64,000 bases of DNA, taken from Ohessyouella blattaphilus. Its GTDB lineage: Bacteria; Bacillota; Clostridia; Lachnospirales; Lachnospiraceae. Shown one piece after another: positions 1-8,789 of this stretch. The notes beneath the pieces were generated by a model, which was not told the origin of the DNA, did not search any database, and saw nothing but the letters and a program-made list of their open reading frames with translations. The position numbers and the translations under genes were made by a program. The DNA is taken from the NCBI RefSeq assembly GCF_024721265.1, contig NZ_JAMXOC010000001.1:124001-188000 (forward strand), given 5' to 3'. Numbering within the stretch: position 1 is the first letter of the stretch; each line of letters begins with the position of its first letter.

Positions 1-1659
1 ACTCTCCTCTTGGGTTCTTTTTAGGTTCTTTCGCTCTAGCATCAGCTGCTTTTTCTTCTCTTCCAGCTGCTCCTGGGACTCGCTTACCCCTTCTTCAAGT
101 TCTTTAAGAAGGACTCTTCCTTCCGCTTCGCTATTGCGAGCCGCCGCCAAAGCTTTGGCGCACTGACTTCGCATCTCCTCGGCCTGGTCCCTCTTTTGTT
201 TTAATACTTCTAGTTCCTGTTCATCAGGAGCCGCCGCTACTGGAGTCGCCGGCTTAGGATGCTGGCTTGAGCCGCAGACCGGACAAGGCTCACCTGGAGC
301 TAATCTCTGAGCGAGAAAGCCAGCCTGGGCTTCAATAAATAACCGGTATCCCCCTTCATAAGCGGCATTCACCTGTTGAAACTCCATATCTGCCAAGCGC
401 TCTTTCTTTAGCGCCGTTTCTAATCCCTGTTTTTTTGTTTGGTGCTCTGCTCTCGCTTTTTTTAGCTGTATTAATTTTTCAAACTTTTTTTCTAATTCGC
501 TTAAAAGTGCCGAAAGCTCGGGCTCTCTTGTCTCATAAAGGATAGCACTCTCATGTGCTTTTGCTTCCTTTTCTATTTCCTTAAAACGTAGCTCTTTTAG
601 TCCTTGCTGTACCTTCTCAAGCTCCTCTGCGGTTTCCTGAGCGTGCTTTTCGGCCCGTAGTTTCTCGTTTTCCAAAACTACCAAGGCTTTGGCCATCTTC
701 GTTCGCTCTAACTGGGTTTCTAGAAGCGCCATTTCCGGTGCCGTTTTTTTCAAATTCTCATGTTCAAGAAGAGCCTGCTCATATTCCTTTAAAAGCTTGT
801 TAGTAGCTTCGCCAGCGCCGATTTCTCCAGCGAGTTTTAGGGCTTTTTCATCTTGGATAACCACTCTTTTCTGCTGGGCTAACTGCTCCTCTTTCCCCTT
901 TTCTAGCAAGTCCTTTAAGAGGTTTAGCACCTCTTCTTTGAGGGGCATACTTTGGCCTTTTAAACGCAAGAGTTCAGGGGCTAGTGGCGACTGGGGCTCA
1001 CATTCTACCCGGTCTAATTCTCTCGCAATCCGGTCTTGTTCTTCCTTTAGCTGGTTAGCTAATGCTCCCGCTTTCTCTTTTAGAATTTCCTGGACTTGAC
1101 GATAAATGCCAGTCTCAAAGATTTCACCAAAAATCTCTTGCCGCTCTTTACTTGAAGCGTGTAGGAGCTTTAGGAAATCTCCCTGAGCAATCATCGCTAT
1201 CTGGCGAAACTGACTGGCATCAAGACCGATAATGCTGACAATCTTTTCATTCACCTCCCGGATTTTCCCGGGGAACACCTGACCATCTGGCATAGTTAGC
1301 GTCACACTGGCGGCCTCGGTGGTGTATTTTACATTCCCGTCCTTATCACGTCGACTGGATAACCGGGGATAGTCAGGATTGCGCTTTATGTGATAGACTT
1401 TCCCGCGATAAGAGAAGGTGAAGGATACATAGGTAGGCGCCCCTTCCTCACACCCGGCGCTGCGCATCATTTTGCCTTCCCGATTTTCCCCACTGCTTTC
1501 TCCATATAAGGCGAAGGTGATGGCGTCAAAGATCGTGGTTTTCCCTGCTCCAGTATCACCGGTAATTAAAAAGATTCCTTGATCCAAGTCGGAAAAATCG
1601 ATGGAGGTCGGCAAAATATAAGAACCAAAAGCCGACAATTCAAGGGTTAGTGGTCGCAT
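1..1659 (-). CDS. sbcC: Exonuclease SbcC, ATPase subunit (3' end beyond window)
   Basis: Large ATPase subunit of the SbcCD (Mre11-Rad50 type) nuclease, which cuts DNA hairpins and processes ends. The start is ATG at 1659. The N-terminus reads MRPLTLELSAFGSY and is followed by a Walker A motif GDTGAGKTT near residue 35. After the N-terminal ATPase lobe comes a long Glu/Lys/Leu-rich coiled coil, then a CPVC zinc hook (about 273-285) that dimerises the arms. The second coiled-coil arm begins after it, and the C-terminal ATPase lobe is outside the window. The first codons overlap the end of sbcD by 13 bases, so the two are translationally coupled. Identity is firm; completeness cannot be judged. 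Confidence 0.95.
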   Translation of the reverse strand, partial: MRPLTLELSAFGSYILPTSIDFSDLDQGIFLITGDTGAGKTTIFDAITFALYGESSGENREGKMMRSAGCEEGAPTYVSFTFSYRGKVYHIKRNPDYPRLSSRRDKDGNVKYTTEAASVTLTMPDGQVFPGKIREVNEKIVSIIGLDASQFRQIAMIAQGDFLKLLHASSKERQEIFGEIFETGIYRQVQEILKEKAGALANQLKEEQDRIARELDRVECEPQSPLAPELLRLKGQSMPLKEEVLNLLKDLLEKGKEEQLAQQKRVVIQDEKALKLAGEIGAGEATNKLLKEYEQALLEHENLKKTAPEMALLETQLERTKMAKALVVLENEKLRAEKHAQETAEELEKVQQGLKELRFKEIEKEAKAHESAILYETREPELSALLSELEKKFEKLIQLKKARAEHQTKKQGLETALKKERLADMEFQQVNAAYEGGYRLFIEAQAGFLAQRLAPGEPCPVCGSSQHPKPATPVAAAPDEQELEVLKQKRDQAEEMRSQCAKALAAARNSEAEGRVLLKELEEGVSESQEQLEEKKKQLMLERKNLKRTQEES

Positions 1660-2795
1660 ACGTCCTCCTCTCCGGCCTGATTAATAATATCCGTCATAAT
1701 CTGCTCTTCTTCTAGACTTAATTCTCGCCCTGACATCTCCTGGTAGAATTCCCCGAAGACTTCTAACGGCGTGGCCACGGTCGTGGCCTCATCTAACTCT
1801 TTTATCCGCGCTCGGACGTTAATATTATCTAGACGCAGCTCAAGAATACGCTCATATACGCTTTCTAGCTGGCCTTTTGGGTTTATCATTTCTTTCTCAT
1901 CGGTCATAGTCAGGCTAATATACGCTTGGCGCTCTGACGGCGTGGCCGTGGTCAAAAGTTCGGATAGGGTTCCTCGCTTTTTCATCACCTCGCGCCAAGC
2001 CGATAGCGCCACTTCTTCTATCTGCGCCTTTTCACCCGGTTCCGCCAAGGTAATTACACTCAGTGACTTTTGGTGGTCTGCTTCACTTACCGAGTACTTT
2101 AAAGGACTACCGCTATAACGGATGTATTCTTCGCCCACTCTTTGAGGCTTATGGAGATGCCCTAACGCCACATAGGCAAATCTTCTTAAAGGAGCGATAT
2201 CTATCTGGTCAAGACCACCAACGGTGATAATCTCCGAGTCACTCATCTCCGGTAGGTGCTTGCCATTTACAAAAAACTGATGAGCCAATAACACGTTTCG
2301 TTCCTGATCATTTATCGCTACCTGTTCAAGAAGCAGTTTCATGGCCTCGTTGTAAGACGAAAGCTCGGGCTTCCCCATTTGCTTCCGTAGATAAGCTGGC
2401 TTAAAGAAGGGCGATAAGTAGAAATTTACCGGGCCGTATTCATCTTCAATCACTACTTTTTTTAGCGTATTGCCGGCGATATAGAGATGTTGTCGCGCGA
2501 GAATTTCCGCGGCAAAGTCTAAACGATCGCCAGAATCGTGATTGCCGCTAATTACCAGGATTTTAAGCTCACTATAGGCTTCCAGACAATCATCCAAAAA
2601 CTCACTAAAGACCCTTACCGCCTCTGCGGATGGAACGCTTTTGTCGTAAATATCCCCGGCTAAAAGGAGGGCTGCCGGACGAACTCTACGAATTTCCCGG
2701 ACCACTTGGGCGAGTACGTAGCGCTGATCCTCAAGCAAATTATAATGATGCAGACTTTTACCAATATGTAAGTCTGCTAGATGAAAAAAAATCAT
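1647..2795 (-). CDS. sbcD: Exonuclease SbcD, nuclease subunit
   Basis: Mn-dependent metallophosphoesterase subunit of SbcCD. All calcineurin-like phosphoesterase motifs are present: D8 and H10 in HLADLHIG, GDIYD near 47-51, GNHD at 84-87, and GHLHKP near residue 214. The length of 382 aa is normal for the family. Its start overlaps the stop of the upstream CcdA-thioredoxin gene by 4 bases, and its end overlaps sbcC, giving a tight three-gene unit transcribed toward the left edge. Confidence 0.96.
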   Translation of the reverse strand: MIFFHLADLHIGKSLHHYNLLEDQRYVLAQVVREIRRVRPAALLLAGDIYDKSVPSAEAVRVFSEFLDDCLEAYSELKILVISGNHDSGDRLDFAAEILARQHLYIAGNTLKKVVIEDEYGPVNFYLSPFFKPAYLRKQMGKPELSSYNEAMKLLLEQVAINDQERNVLLAHQFFVNGKHLPEMSDSEIITVGGLDQIDIAPLRRFAYVALGHLHKPQRVGEEYIRYSGSPLKYSVSEADHQKSLSVITLAEPGEKAQIEEVALSAWREVMKKRGTLSELLTTATPSERQAYISLTMTDEKEMINPKGQLESVYERILELRLDNINVRARIKELDEATTVATPLEVFGEFYQEMSGRELSLEEEQIMTDIINQAGEEDVCDH

Positions 2796-4006
2796 TTCCG
2801 TCTCCCTTCCCTAGTTTGGGTAATAATCTGGTCGATCATGTCTGCCGACAGCATTCCCTGAACGTAGCCAAATATCTTGCCCTCTTTATTAATCATATAA
2901 GTAGTCGGATACGACTGAATACGATAGGCGCTAAAGAGACTGCCGTCGTCCATTAGCACCGGATAGGTATACCCGTTTTCCTCTAAAAAGCTCTTTACGC
3001 CTACCAGAGACTCTTCCCCGCCTACTCCTGGGGCAGCCACGCCGAGAATCACCACATTTTCTTCAGGGTGAGTCTGATAATATTCATACTTTGCCTGAAT
3101 ATCCGGCATCTCCTGCTTACAAGGTGGACACCAAGTAGCCCAAAAATTCAGAAAGATTACTTTACCCTCATAATCCGCTAAAGAATGCTCCTGGTCGTAT
3201 TGGTCAAGTAAGGTAAAGTCTACTGCCTGGACGCCCTCGCTACTAGACTCCTCTGATTTATCCTCTGTCTTTGGTTCTTCTTGACTATTTTCGGTTACAC
3301 TTCCCCCAGATAAATAACCGGTAATGGCATTCATCTTCCCCGTAAACATTAGTAACCCCATCACTACTAACAGCACCCCGCCAATTTTCACCGTATACTT
3401 AAGTAGATTTCGTCGTTCCTTGAAAAATTGGAGTACCTGGGTGGTAAACACCCCAACCACCAGAAAAGGAATTACAAAGCCCAGAGTATAGACACCGATA
3501 AGCGCTAATCCTGCCGCTCTCGTACTGGCCGAAGCGCTCATTATTAGCACACTAGTAAGAGCCGGTCCCACACACGGCGTCCAAGCAAAGCTAAAAGTAA
3601 AGCCAAATAGTAAGGCCACCAGCGGTGACATCGCTAACTTATCTAGGCTAAAAGGCAAACGCCGTTCCTGAGAGAGAAACCTAGAACTTCCGAGAAATCC
3701 CAATTGATATAGACCAAAAAGCACTACAACAATACCACCCACCCGGGCAAAAATCGTCTGATTATCAGTAAAAAACGAACCTAAGACGGATACTCCCAAC
3801 CCCAGAATAAAAAAGGTAAAGCTAATCCCTAGGACAAAGAAACACGTATTAATCATTACTTTCTTGCGTTTAAACTGCTCCGTTCCTCCCGCTAAATATC
3901 CCATATAAAGGGGGAGAAGCGGCAAAACGCAAGGGGAGAAAAAACTTAATAACCCCTGCAAAAACACGGTCAAAACTGGAACCGTTGTATCTAAAGAAAA
4001 CCCCAT
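2792..4006 (-). CDS. CcdA-type membrane reductant carrier fused to a TlpA/ResA thioredoxin domain
   Basis: A fusion of a CcdA (DsbD-beta-like) membrane domain, residues about 1-225, to an acidic Ser/Glu-rich linker (about 234-258) and an extracytoplasmic thioredoxin domain (about 260-404). The membrane part carries the paired cysteines C26 (FFSPCVLP) and C145 (TPCVGP). The thioredoxin part carries WCPPC at 292-296 and the cis-proline motif YPTTY. By family knowledge, the membrane part takes electrons from cytoplasmic thioredoxin and the C-terminal part reduces an external target. No cytochrome c gene is nearby, so the client may be an oxidised surface protein. SD GGAGGT precedes ATG. Overlaps sbcD by 4 bases. 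Confidence 0.88.
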   Translation of the reverse strand: MGFSLDTTVPVLTVFLQGLLSFFSPCVLPLLPLYMGYLAGGTEQFKRKKVMINTCFFVLGISFTFFILGLGVSVLGSFFTDNQTIFARVGGIVVVLFGLYQLGFLGSSRFLSQERRLPFSLDKLAMSPLVALLFGFTFSFAWTPCVGPALTSVLIMSASASTRAAGLALIGVYTLGFVIPFLVVGVFTTQVLQFFKERRNLLKYTVKIGGVLLVVMGLLMFTGKMNAITGYLSGGSVTENSQEEPKTEDKSEESSSEGVQAVDFTLLDQYDQEHSLADYEGKVIFLNFWATWCPPCKQEMPDIQAKYEYYQTHPEENVVILGVAAPGVGGEESLVGVKSFLEENGYTYPVLMDDGSLFSAYRIQSYPTTYMINKEGKIFGYVQGMLSADMIDQIITQTREGRRK

Positions 4007-4020
4007 AATCTACCTCCAAC

Positions 4021-4081
4021 AGTTGGGGACGGGGTTTTTTTCAAAAAAACCCCGTCCCCAACTGGAAAAAAGTGTGTCCCC
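4021..4081. repeat. REP-like long perfect palindrome (possible leuS terminator)
   Basis: Positions 4021-4063 form a perfect inverted repeat with 21-base arms around one central C. The arm reads AGTTGGGGACGGGG followed by T7. Next to it lies a second, related fragment (GTGTGTCCCC on plus, 4072-4081) that shares the GGGGAC core on minus. The element lies between the leuS stop and the ribosome binding site of the CcdA gene. The G-rich stem followed by T-rich sequence on both strands could terminate transcription. The compound GGGGAC layout resembles mobile REP-like elements spread by REP-associated Y1 transposases. No transposase gene is present here. Confidence 0.7.
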
Positions 4082-4082
4082 A

Positions 4083-6509
4083 CTACTTCATTACAATATT
4101 TACAATTCGCTTTGGCACGTAAATTTCTTTCACGATATTTCCGCTAAGTTTGCCAGCAATCGCTTCTTTAGCAACTGCGAGCGCTTCTTCTGCCGTGGCT
4201 TCTGCCGCTATCGTTATTACGGCTTTCGTCTTTCCGTTTACCTGCACCGGCACTTCGATTTCATCGTCTTTCATCGCTTCTAAGTCGTACTTTGGCCAGG
4301 TATTGGCAAATACGCTACCCTCATTGCCAAGCTCCTGCCATACTTCTTCGGCGATGTGGGGAGCAAAAGGTGATAGAAGAATCGCCATCGTTCCTAGCGT
4401 CTCTTTATCGATACCGCCTTCTTTCTTTGCTAGCTCGATCAGATTATTATTGTGCTCCATAAAGCCCGAAATAACCGTGTTAAGACTAAAGGTATCCAGT
4501 CTAGTGGTAATATCGTAGATTAGCTTATTGCGCTCTTTAATCATGCTCCCTGTCGCAGCTACGTCTTTATCTTTATTCTCCTGAACTAAATTCCAGACCC
4601 GCTTCAAATAGCGATTAACCCCGTCGATACCGCGGTCATCCCACTCAGCATCTAGTTCCGGCGGTCCTACAAACAATTCGTACATCCGCAGAGAATCACA
4701 ACCGTAATCGTTAACTAAGTCATCTGGGGAAACCACGTTTCCTTTCGACTTACTCATCTTGACGCCGTTCTTGCCCGTGATCATTCCTTGGTTAAAGAGC
4801 TTTTCAAAAGGCTCTTCGAAAGGAACTACCCCTTGGTCATATAAGAACTTTGTATAAAACCGGGAATACAGAAGATGAAGTACCGCGTGTTCGACTCCAC
4901 CAATATACATATCTACCGGTAAGTATTTAGCCGCCTTTTCTTTGCTGACTAGCTCTTCGTTATTCTTGTTGTCGATATAGCGTAAAAAGTACCAAGAAGA
5001 ACCCGCCCACTGAGGCATCGTATTCGTCTCGCGCTTAGCCGGCTTACCACAACACGGGCAAGTGGTGTTAACCCACTCGTCAATACCAGCTAGTGGTGAC
5101 TCGCCAGTACCGGTCGGTTCGTAGGATTCTACCTCTGGTAAAAGTAGAGGCAATTCTTCTTCTGGAACAGGCACAGCTCCGCAGTCCGGACAGTGAACAA
5201 TGGGAATTGGCTCACCCCAATATCTTTGACGAGAGAATACCCAGTCTCTAAGCTTAAAGTTAACGGTCGCCTTACCGAAGCCTTTTTCTTCAACCTCTTT
5301 AGCAGCATCTACCTTTAGTGCCGAAGACTCTAGACCATTCCACTGTTCAGAATTAATCATCGTTCCCGCCGCTTCTGTATAGGCTTCTGTCATATTTTCA
5401 ATGGCCACACCGTCTTTGGCAATGACCTGAACAATCGGAATACCAAACTTTGTCGCAAACTCAAAATCTCGCTGATCATGAGCTGGCACACACATAATGG
5501 CTCCGGTGCCGTAATCGGCAAGGACGTAGTCGGAAATCCAAATCGGCGTTTTCTCTTTACTAAGTGGATTGATTGCGTAGCTTCCGGTGAAGACCCCGGT
5601 CTTTTCCTTATCCTGTAAGCGATCCACGTTGGACTTCATCGAAGCTTCCAAAATGTATTTATCTACAGCTTCTTTTTGTTCAGGTGTGGCTAGCTTAGCT
5701 GCAAGCTCGTGTTCTGGTGCTAGGACCATAAACGTGGCACCGTAAAGGGTATCCGGTCTCGTTGTATAGACGCGAATCGATTCCTCGCTTCCTTCTACCG
5801 GGAAATCCACCTCGGCACCGTAGGATTTGCCAATCCAGTCTGCCTGCATTTTCTTTACTTTTTCTGGCCAGTCAAGCTTATCAAGATCATCTAATAAGCG
5901 ATCTGCGTACTGAGTAATCTTCAGCATCCACTGACGCAAGTTCTTCTTGGTAACGGTAGTGCCACAGCGTTCGCAGGCGCCGTTTACCACTTCTTCGTTA
6001 GCTAGTCCTGTCTTACAAGAAGGACACCAGTTAATCGGAAATTCCTTTTCGTAGGCTAAGCCTTCTTTAAACATTTTCACAAAAATCCACTGGGTCCATT
6101 TATAGAAATCCGGATCCGTAGTATTTACTTCCATGTCCCAGTCGTAAAGAGCCGAAATCTCGTCAATCTGCTTCTTAATATTTACAATATTCTCCGCCGT
6201 AGACTTGGCAGGATGTACGCCGATTTTAATCGCGTAGTTTTCCGCCGGCAAGCCAAAGGCATCCCAGCCCATCGGGTGGATAATATAATATCCATTCAGT
6301 AATTTGTAGCGGCTCCACACATCTGAGATAACATAGCCCCGCCAGTGTCCCACGTGAAGACCGTTAGCTGAAGGGTAAGGGAACATGTCGAGACAGTAGT
6401 ATTTCTGCTTCTCATTACCCTTCTCATCTATTTTTTTATTAACTGGATTCGCTGCCCAGTTTTTACGCCACTTCTGTTCTATTGCCTTATGATTATAAGG
6501 TGTACTCAT
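4083..6509 (-). CDS. leuS: Leucyl-tRNA synthetase
   Basis: Class Ia synthetase that charges tRNA-Leu. The HIGH motif appears as HVGH at 52-55 and KMSKS near residue 582. Two CxxC zinc pairs are visible in the early zinc region (CPSC...CERC), and another set lies in the insertion before the catalytic core resumes (CPDC...CPCC). The CP1 editing domain lies between, with the T-rich region VYTTRPDT. Length 808 aa is normal. The leader is only about 30 bases, so there is no T-box, unlike pheS in this window. Transcribed from a promoter at 6544-6571. Confidence 0.98.
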   Translation of the reverse strand: MSTPYNHKAIEQKWRKNWAANPVNKKIDEKGNEKQKYYCLDMFPYPSANGLHVGHWRGYVISDVWSRYKLLNGYYIIHPMGWDAFGLPAENYAIKIGVHPAKSTAENIVNIKKQIDEISALYDWDMEVNTTDPDFYKWTQWIFVKMFKEGLAYEKEFPINWCPSCKTGLANEEVVNGACERCGTTVTKKNLRQWMLKITQYADRLLDDLDKLDWPEKVKKMQADWIGKSYGAEVDFPVEGSEESIRVYTTRPDTLYGATFMVLAPEHELAAKLATPEQKEAVDKYILEASMKSNVDRLQDKEKTGVFTGSYAINPLSKEKTPIWISDYVLADYGTGAIMCVPAHDQRDFEFATKFGIPIVQVIAKDGVAIENMTEAYTEAAGTMINSEQWNGLESSALKVDAAKEVEEKGFGKATVNFKLRDWVFSRQRYWGEPIPIVHCPDCGAVPVPEEELPLLLPEVESYEPTGTGESPLAGIDEWVNTTCPCCGKPAKRETNTMPQWAGSSWYFLRYIDNKNNEELVSKEKAAKYLPVDMYIGGVEHAVLHLLYSRFYTKFLYDQGVVPFEEPFEKLFNQGMITGKNGVKMSKSKGNVVSPDDLVNDYGCDSLRMYELFVGPPELDAEWDDRGIDGVNRYLKRVWNLVQENKDKDVAATGSMIKERNKLIYDITTRLDTFSLNTVISGFMEHNNNLIELAKKEGGIDKETLGTMAILLSPFAPHIAEEVWQELGNEGSVFANTWPKYDLEAMKDDEIEVPVQVNGKTKAVITIAAEATAEEALAVAKEAIAGKLSGNIVKEIYVPKRIVNIVMK

Positions 6510-6543
6510 TGACCTTCCTCCTCGCTTAAAAACGTTACTCTTT

Positions 6544-6571
6544 ATAATAGCATACCAGTGGTATCAGTCAA
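6544..6571 (-). promoter_or_regulatory. leuS promoter with palindrome in the spacer
   Basis: On minus, -35 TTGACT (6566-6571) and -10 TATTAT (6544-6549) are separated by 16 bases. The spacer contains the perfect 13-base palindrome ATACCACTGGTAT (6552-6564), which is where a repressor would block polymerase. That it is an operator is inference. Confidence 0.6.
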
Positions 6572-6604
6572 GTTTTAACAGTTAATTTCTTTTCCTTTTT
6601 TAAG

Positions 6605-6633
6605 TTGTATAGGCAATAGTTTTGCGGTATAAT
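6605..6633 (+). promoter_or_regulatory. Sigma-70 promoter of the P-loop protein gene
   Basis: TTGTAT (6605-6610), a 17-base spacer and a consensus TATAAT (6628-6633) precede the gene that starts at 6684. The promoter diverges from that of leuS. Confidence 0.8.
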
Positions 6634-6683
6634 AATTTTAATAGAATAACGGAACAAAATTCATAAAAAAAGGAGTGATTCCC

Positions 6684-7109
6684 ATGGTCAGTTTTTTAAT
6701 CGGCCCAAAGGGCTCAGGCAAGACACCGGAACTAGTAAGAATGGCGAATGAAAAGGAGAAGACAGAGCACGGAAGCGTGGTTTTCATCAAGAAGTCACAC
6801 AAGAACACAAAGGAAATCAACCTGAATATCCGTACGATTTGTATGGATGATTACCCCGACGTCCATAATTTGGATCGGTATTTTGGATTTTTGCAAGGCA
6901 TCTATAGTGCCAACACCGATGTTCATCAAGTATTCGTAGACGAGATTATGAAGCTTGAAGAAATCGACTTTACAACGATACCTACACTTGTTGGGTACAT
7001 TAAGAAAATGTCTAAAGACAATAACATCGATTTTCACGTAAGTATTTCGGCTACACCAGAAGAGATAAAGGATATAGATTTTTCTGACTGTACAGTAATA
7101 AGTTTCTAG
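6684..7109 (+). CDS. Small P-loop protein of unknown function
   Basis: Unrecognised 141-residue protein. The start at ATG 6684 is chosen over an in-frame GTG at 6675 because AGGAG at 6671-6675 sits 8 bases before the ATG and overlaps the GTG. Residues 7-14 form a clear Walker A motif, GPKGSGKT. A hydrophobic strand ending in VFVDEIMK near residue 90 could be Walker B (VDE). The later strand VSISAT resembles a sensor strand. This suggests a minimal ATPase or a nucleotide-binding regulator about half the size of a normal AAA or RecA domain. No signal peptide or membrane segment. It is monocistronic, one of three plus-strand genes, and bounded by its own promoter and terminator. It may be mis-annotated elsewhere as PilT-like; I see no pilus genes. 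Confidence 0.85.
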   Translation: MVSFLIGPKGSGKTPELVRMANEKEKTEHGSVVFIKKSHKNTKEINLNIRTICMDDYPDVHNLDRYFGFLQGIYSANTDVHQVFVDEIMKLEEIDFTTIPTLVGYIKKMSKDNNIDFHVSISATPEEIKDIDFSDCTVISF

Positions 7110-7118
7110 CATAAGAAC

Positions 7119-7152
7119 GGACCGCCACTCAAATAAGTGGCGGTCCATTTTT
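7119..7152. terminator. Bidirectional intrinsic terminator
   Basis: Stem GGACCGCCACT / AGTGGCGGTCC (7119-7129 and 7136-7146) with a 6-base loop, followed on plus by a T-run at 7148-7153. It ends the plus-strand P-loop gene and abuts the stop of the convergent minus gene at 7152. Confidence 0.9.
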
Positions 7153-8756
7153 TAATTATACTCAAGGGACATAACAAGATGCGCTTCTTCACCCTTCTTG
7201 TACTCTAAGGTAACGTTATCCCCTTCTTTGATCTTAACTACCTCAATAAAGTCAACCACCGAGACATCGTAAATCTCGTCGCCATCATCGAGAACGAGAT
7301 AATAATGAGAGCTACCGTCTAAGACCGCTTGAGCTACCGTTGTCACGGTTCCCGTCACTTCTTCTACTACCCGCTCATCTTTAGCCACCTCTTTGATGCC
7401 GCTTGAGAGAAGGAGCGTTAAGTACTCTTCTTCACACTGGCTAACACTATCGCCGGTAGCAACGATTTGGTACTTCTGGACGTTAACCATGGCGTATTTT
7501 TTCACGAGCCCCGCATCGTCCTTAAGAGCGATAAAATACGTCGGCTCTCCGCTGATATTTAAAAGCAGCGGAAAGGTGGCCTGATACTTTAGATGCTGAA
7601 CCTGGCCTTCGGCACTGCCCATCGCCGCACTTTCTGTCGCCCCTTCAATCTCATAGTACTTGGTCTCCATCGTTCGCTGATTACAAAGAGCAAAGCCGAC
7701 ATTGGACTGGTCGCCGTTAACAGAAGTTACGCCGGTATACATCCACACGTCATCGTCAAGGGCTAGGTAATTGTAGCCATCGGTGGTCTCCAGACAATCC
7801 TTTTGGGACAACACACTGTTAAAGAACCCACGCTTTAACGTTCCGTGATAATCAAAGAGCTTAATTAAAAGGTCTGCTGAGAATACTCGGTCAACCCAGG
7901 TGGGCACGTCGCCCACCTTTACCGTCTCGCATTCACCGGTAATCGCGTTACAAAGCACTACCTTCCCTACAGTTTCACCACCGAAGAGACCAATTTTAAA
8001 ATCTTTTACGGGAGCAATCCAATAAGGGGTGCCCTCTTCATCGATTTCAAAGCTAAGCTCTCCGTAGATGTAGGTCGGATTCGTGAATCGTAAATGACGA
8101 TAGATATTTCGGTTGAAATGTTCACTTGTAGTGTACTTAATCCCCTCTTCCAGCTTAACGATCTCTGCTTTCTGATTGGCCATATTGATTTTAATGTAGG
8201 CCGGTATGCCCTCCCCCCGATTGGTAAACCACTTAATTAGACTGGCATAACGAAGGGGTGTGACCCGTACCGGAGTCCCCTGATAGTTAATTTGGCTGTA
8301 GATACTATCGGCTTCAAACTGGGACACCATATCCACCATGCTGCCCATCTTGCGATCTCCAAGGATTTCGGCGCTATCTTTATCTAAGAGGGGAATTTTA
8401 TCAAAGCTGACTTCCTGAATGTCATCGGTAAAATTCACATCCTCATCTACCTTCATTAACTGCTGATACTTCTTCGCGTTAAAAATCGGCGATGATAACA
8501 AACTGCCAACTAAAAAGACGACTACCAGCGCCCCGATTACAAGACCAAAGCCTTTTAGCACCTTATCGGTGCGCACTTCTGAAAGACTCAGCTTTCTCTT
8601 AATGGCGTAGAAGACGCCGATGATTAAAATTACCACCAGACCAAAATACCACACCTCCTGAGAGTGAATGTTAATGGCCGGAATAGCGATGTAGTAGTAT
8701 ATTGCGATAAAAAGCAAAACACCGATAATCAGAAAACCTTTGATTTTTTTCTTCAT
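7152..8756 (-). CDS. Membrane-anchored protein of unknown function (534 aa)
   Basis: Not recognised. The N-terminus has three hydrophobic segments (about residues 7-26, 34-50 and 70-90). A large, mostly soluble region (about 95-534) follows and should lie outside the cell or at the membrane surface. It is rich in beta-type segments and aromatic residues with repeated Y/W-I-A-x-K stretches. A small OB-like end (about 465-534) includes GTVTTVAQAVLDG and VVDFIEV. No enzyme motif is seen. It follows trkH by 33 bases in the same direction and may belong to the potassium-uptake transcript. SD AAAGGGG lies before the ATG. Confidence 0.85.
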   Translation of the reverse strand: MKKKIKGFLIIGVLLFIAIYYYIAIPAINIHSQEVWYFGLVVILIIGVFYAIKRKLSLSEVRTDKVLKGFGLVIGALVVVFLVGSLLSSPIFNAKKYQQLMKVDEDVNFTDDIQEVSFDKIPLLDKDSAEILGDRKMGSMVDMVSQFEADSIYSQINYQGTPVRVTPLRYASLIKWFTNRGEGIPAYIKINMANQKAEIVKLEEGIKYTTSEHFNRNIYRHLRFTNPTYIYGELSFEIDEEGTPYWIAPVKDFKIGLFGGETVGKVVLCNAITGECETVKVGDVPTWVDRVFSADLLIKLFDYHGTLKRGFFNSVLSQKDCLETTDGYNYLALDDDVWMYTGVTSVNGDQSNVGFALCNQRTMETKYYEIEGATESAAMGSAEGQVQHLKYQATFPLLLNISGEPTYFIALKDDAGLVKKYAMVNVQKYQIVATGDSVSQCEEEYLTLLLSSGIKEVAKDERVVEEVTGTVTTVAQAVLDGSSHYYLVLDDGDEIYDVSVVDFIEVVKIKEGDNVTLEYKKGEEAHLVMSLEYN

Positions 8757-8789
8757 GTTAACCCCTTTCTGTTTCTGTCTTTAAGTATC

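Noticed and set aside
689-1099. 136-codon open frame on plus
   Set aside because: Serine/phenylalanine-rich mirror of the sbcC coiled coil; not a gene.
4023-4283. 86-codon open frame on plus
   Set aside because: Spans the palindrome and the mirror of the leuS end; not a gene.
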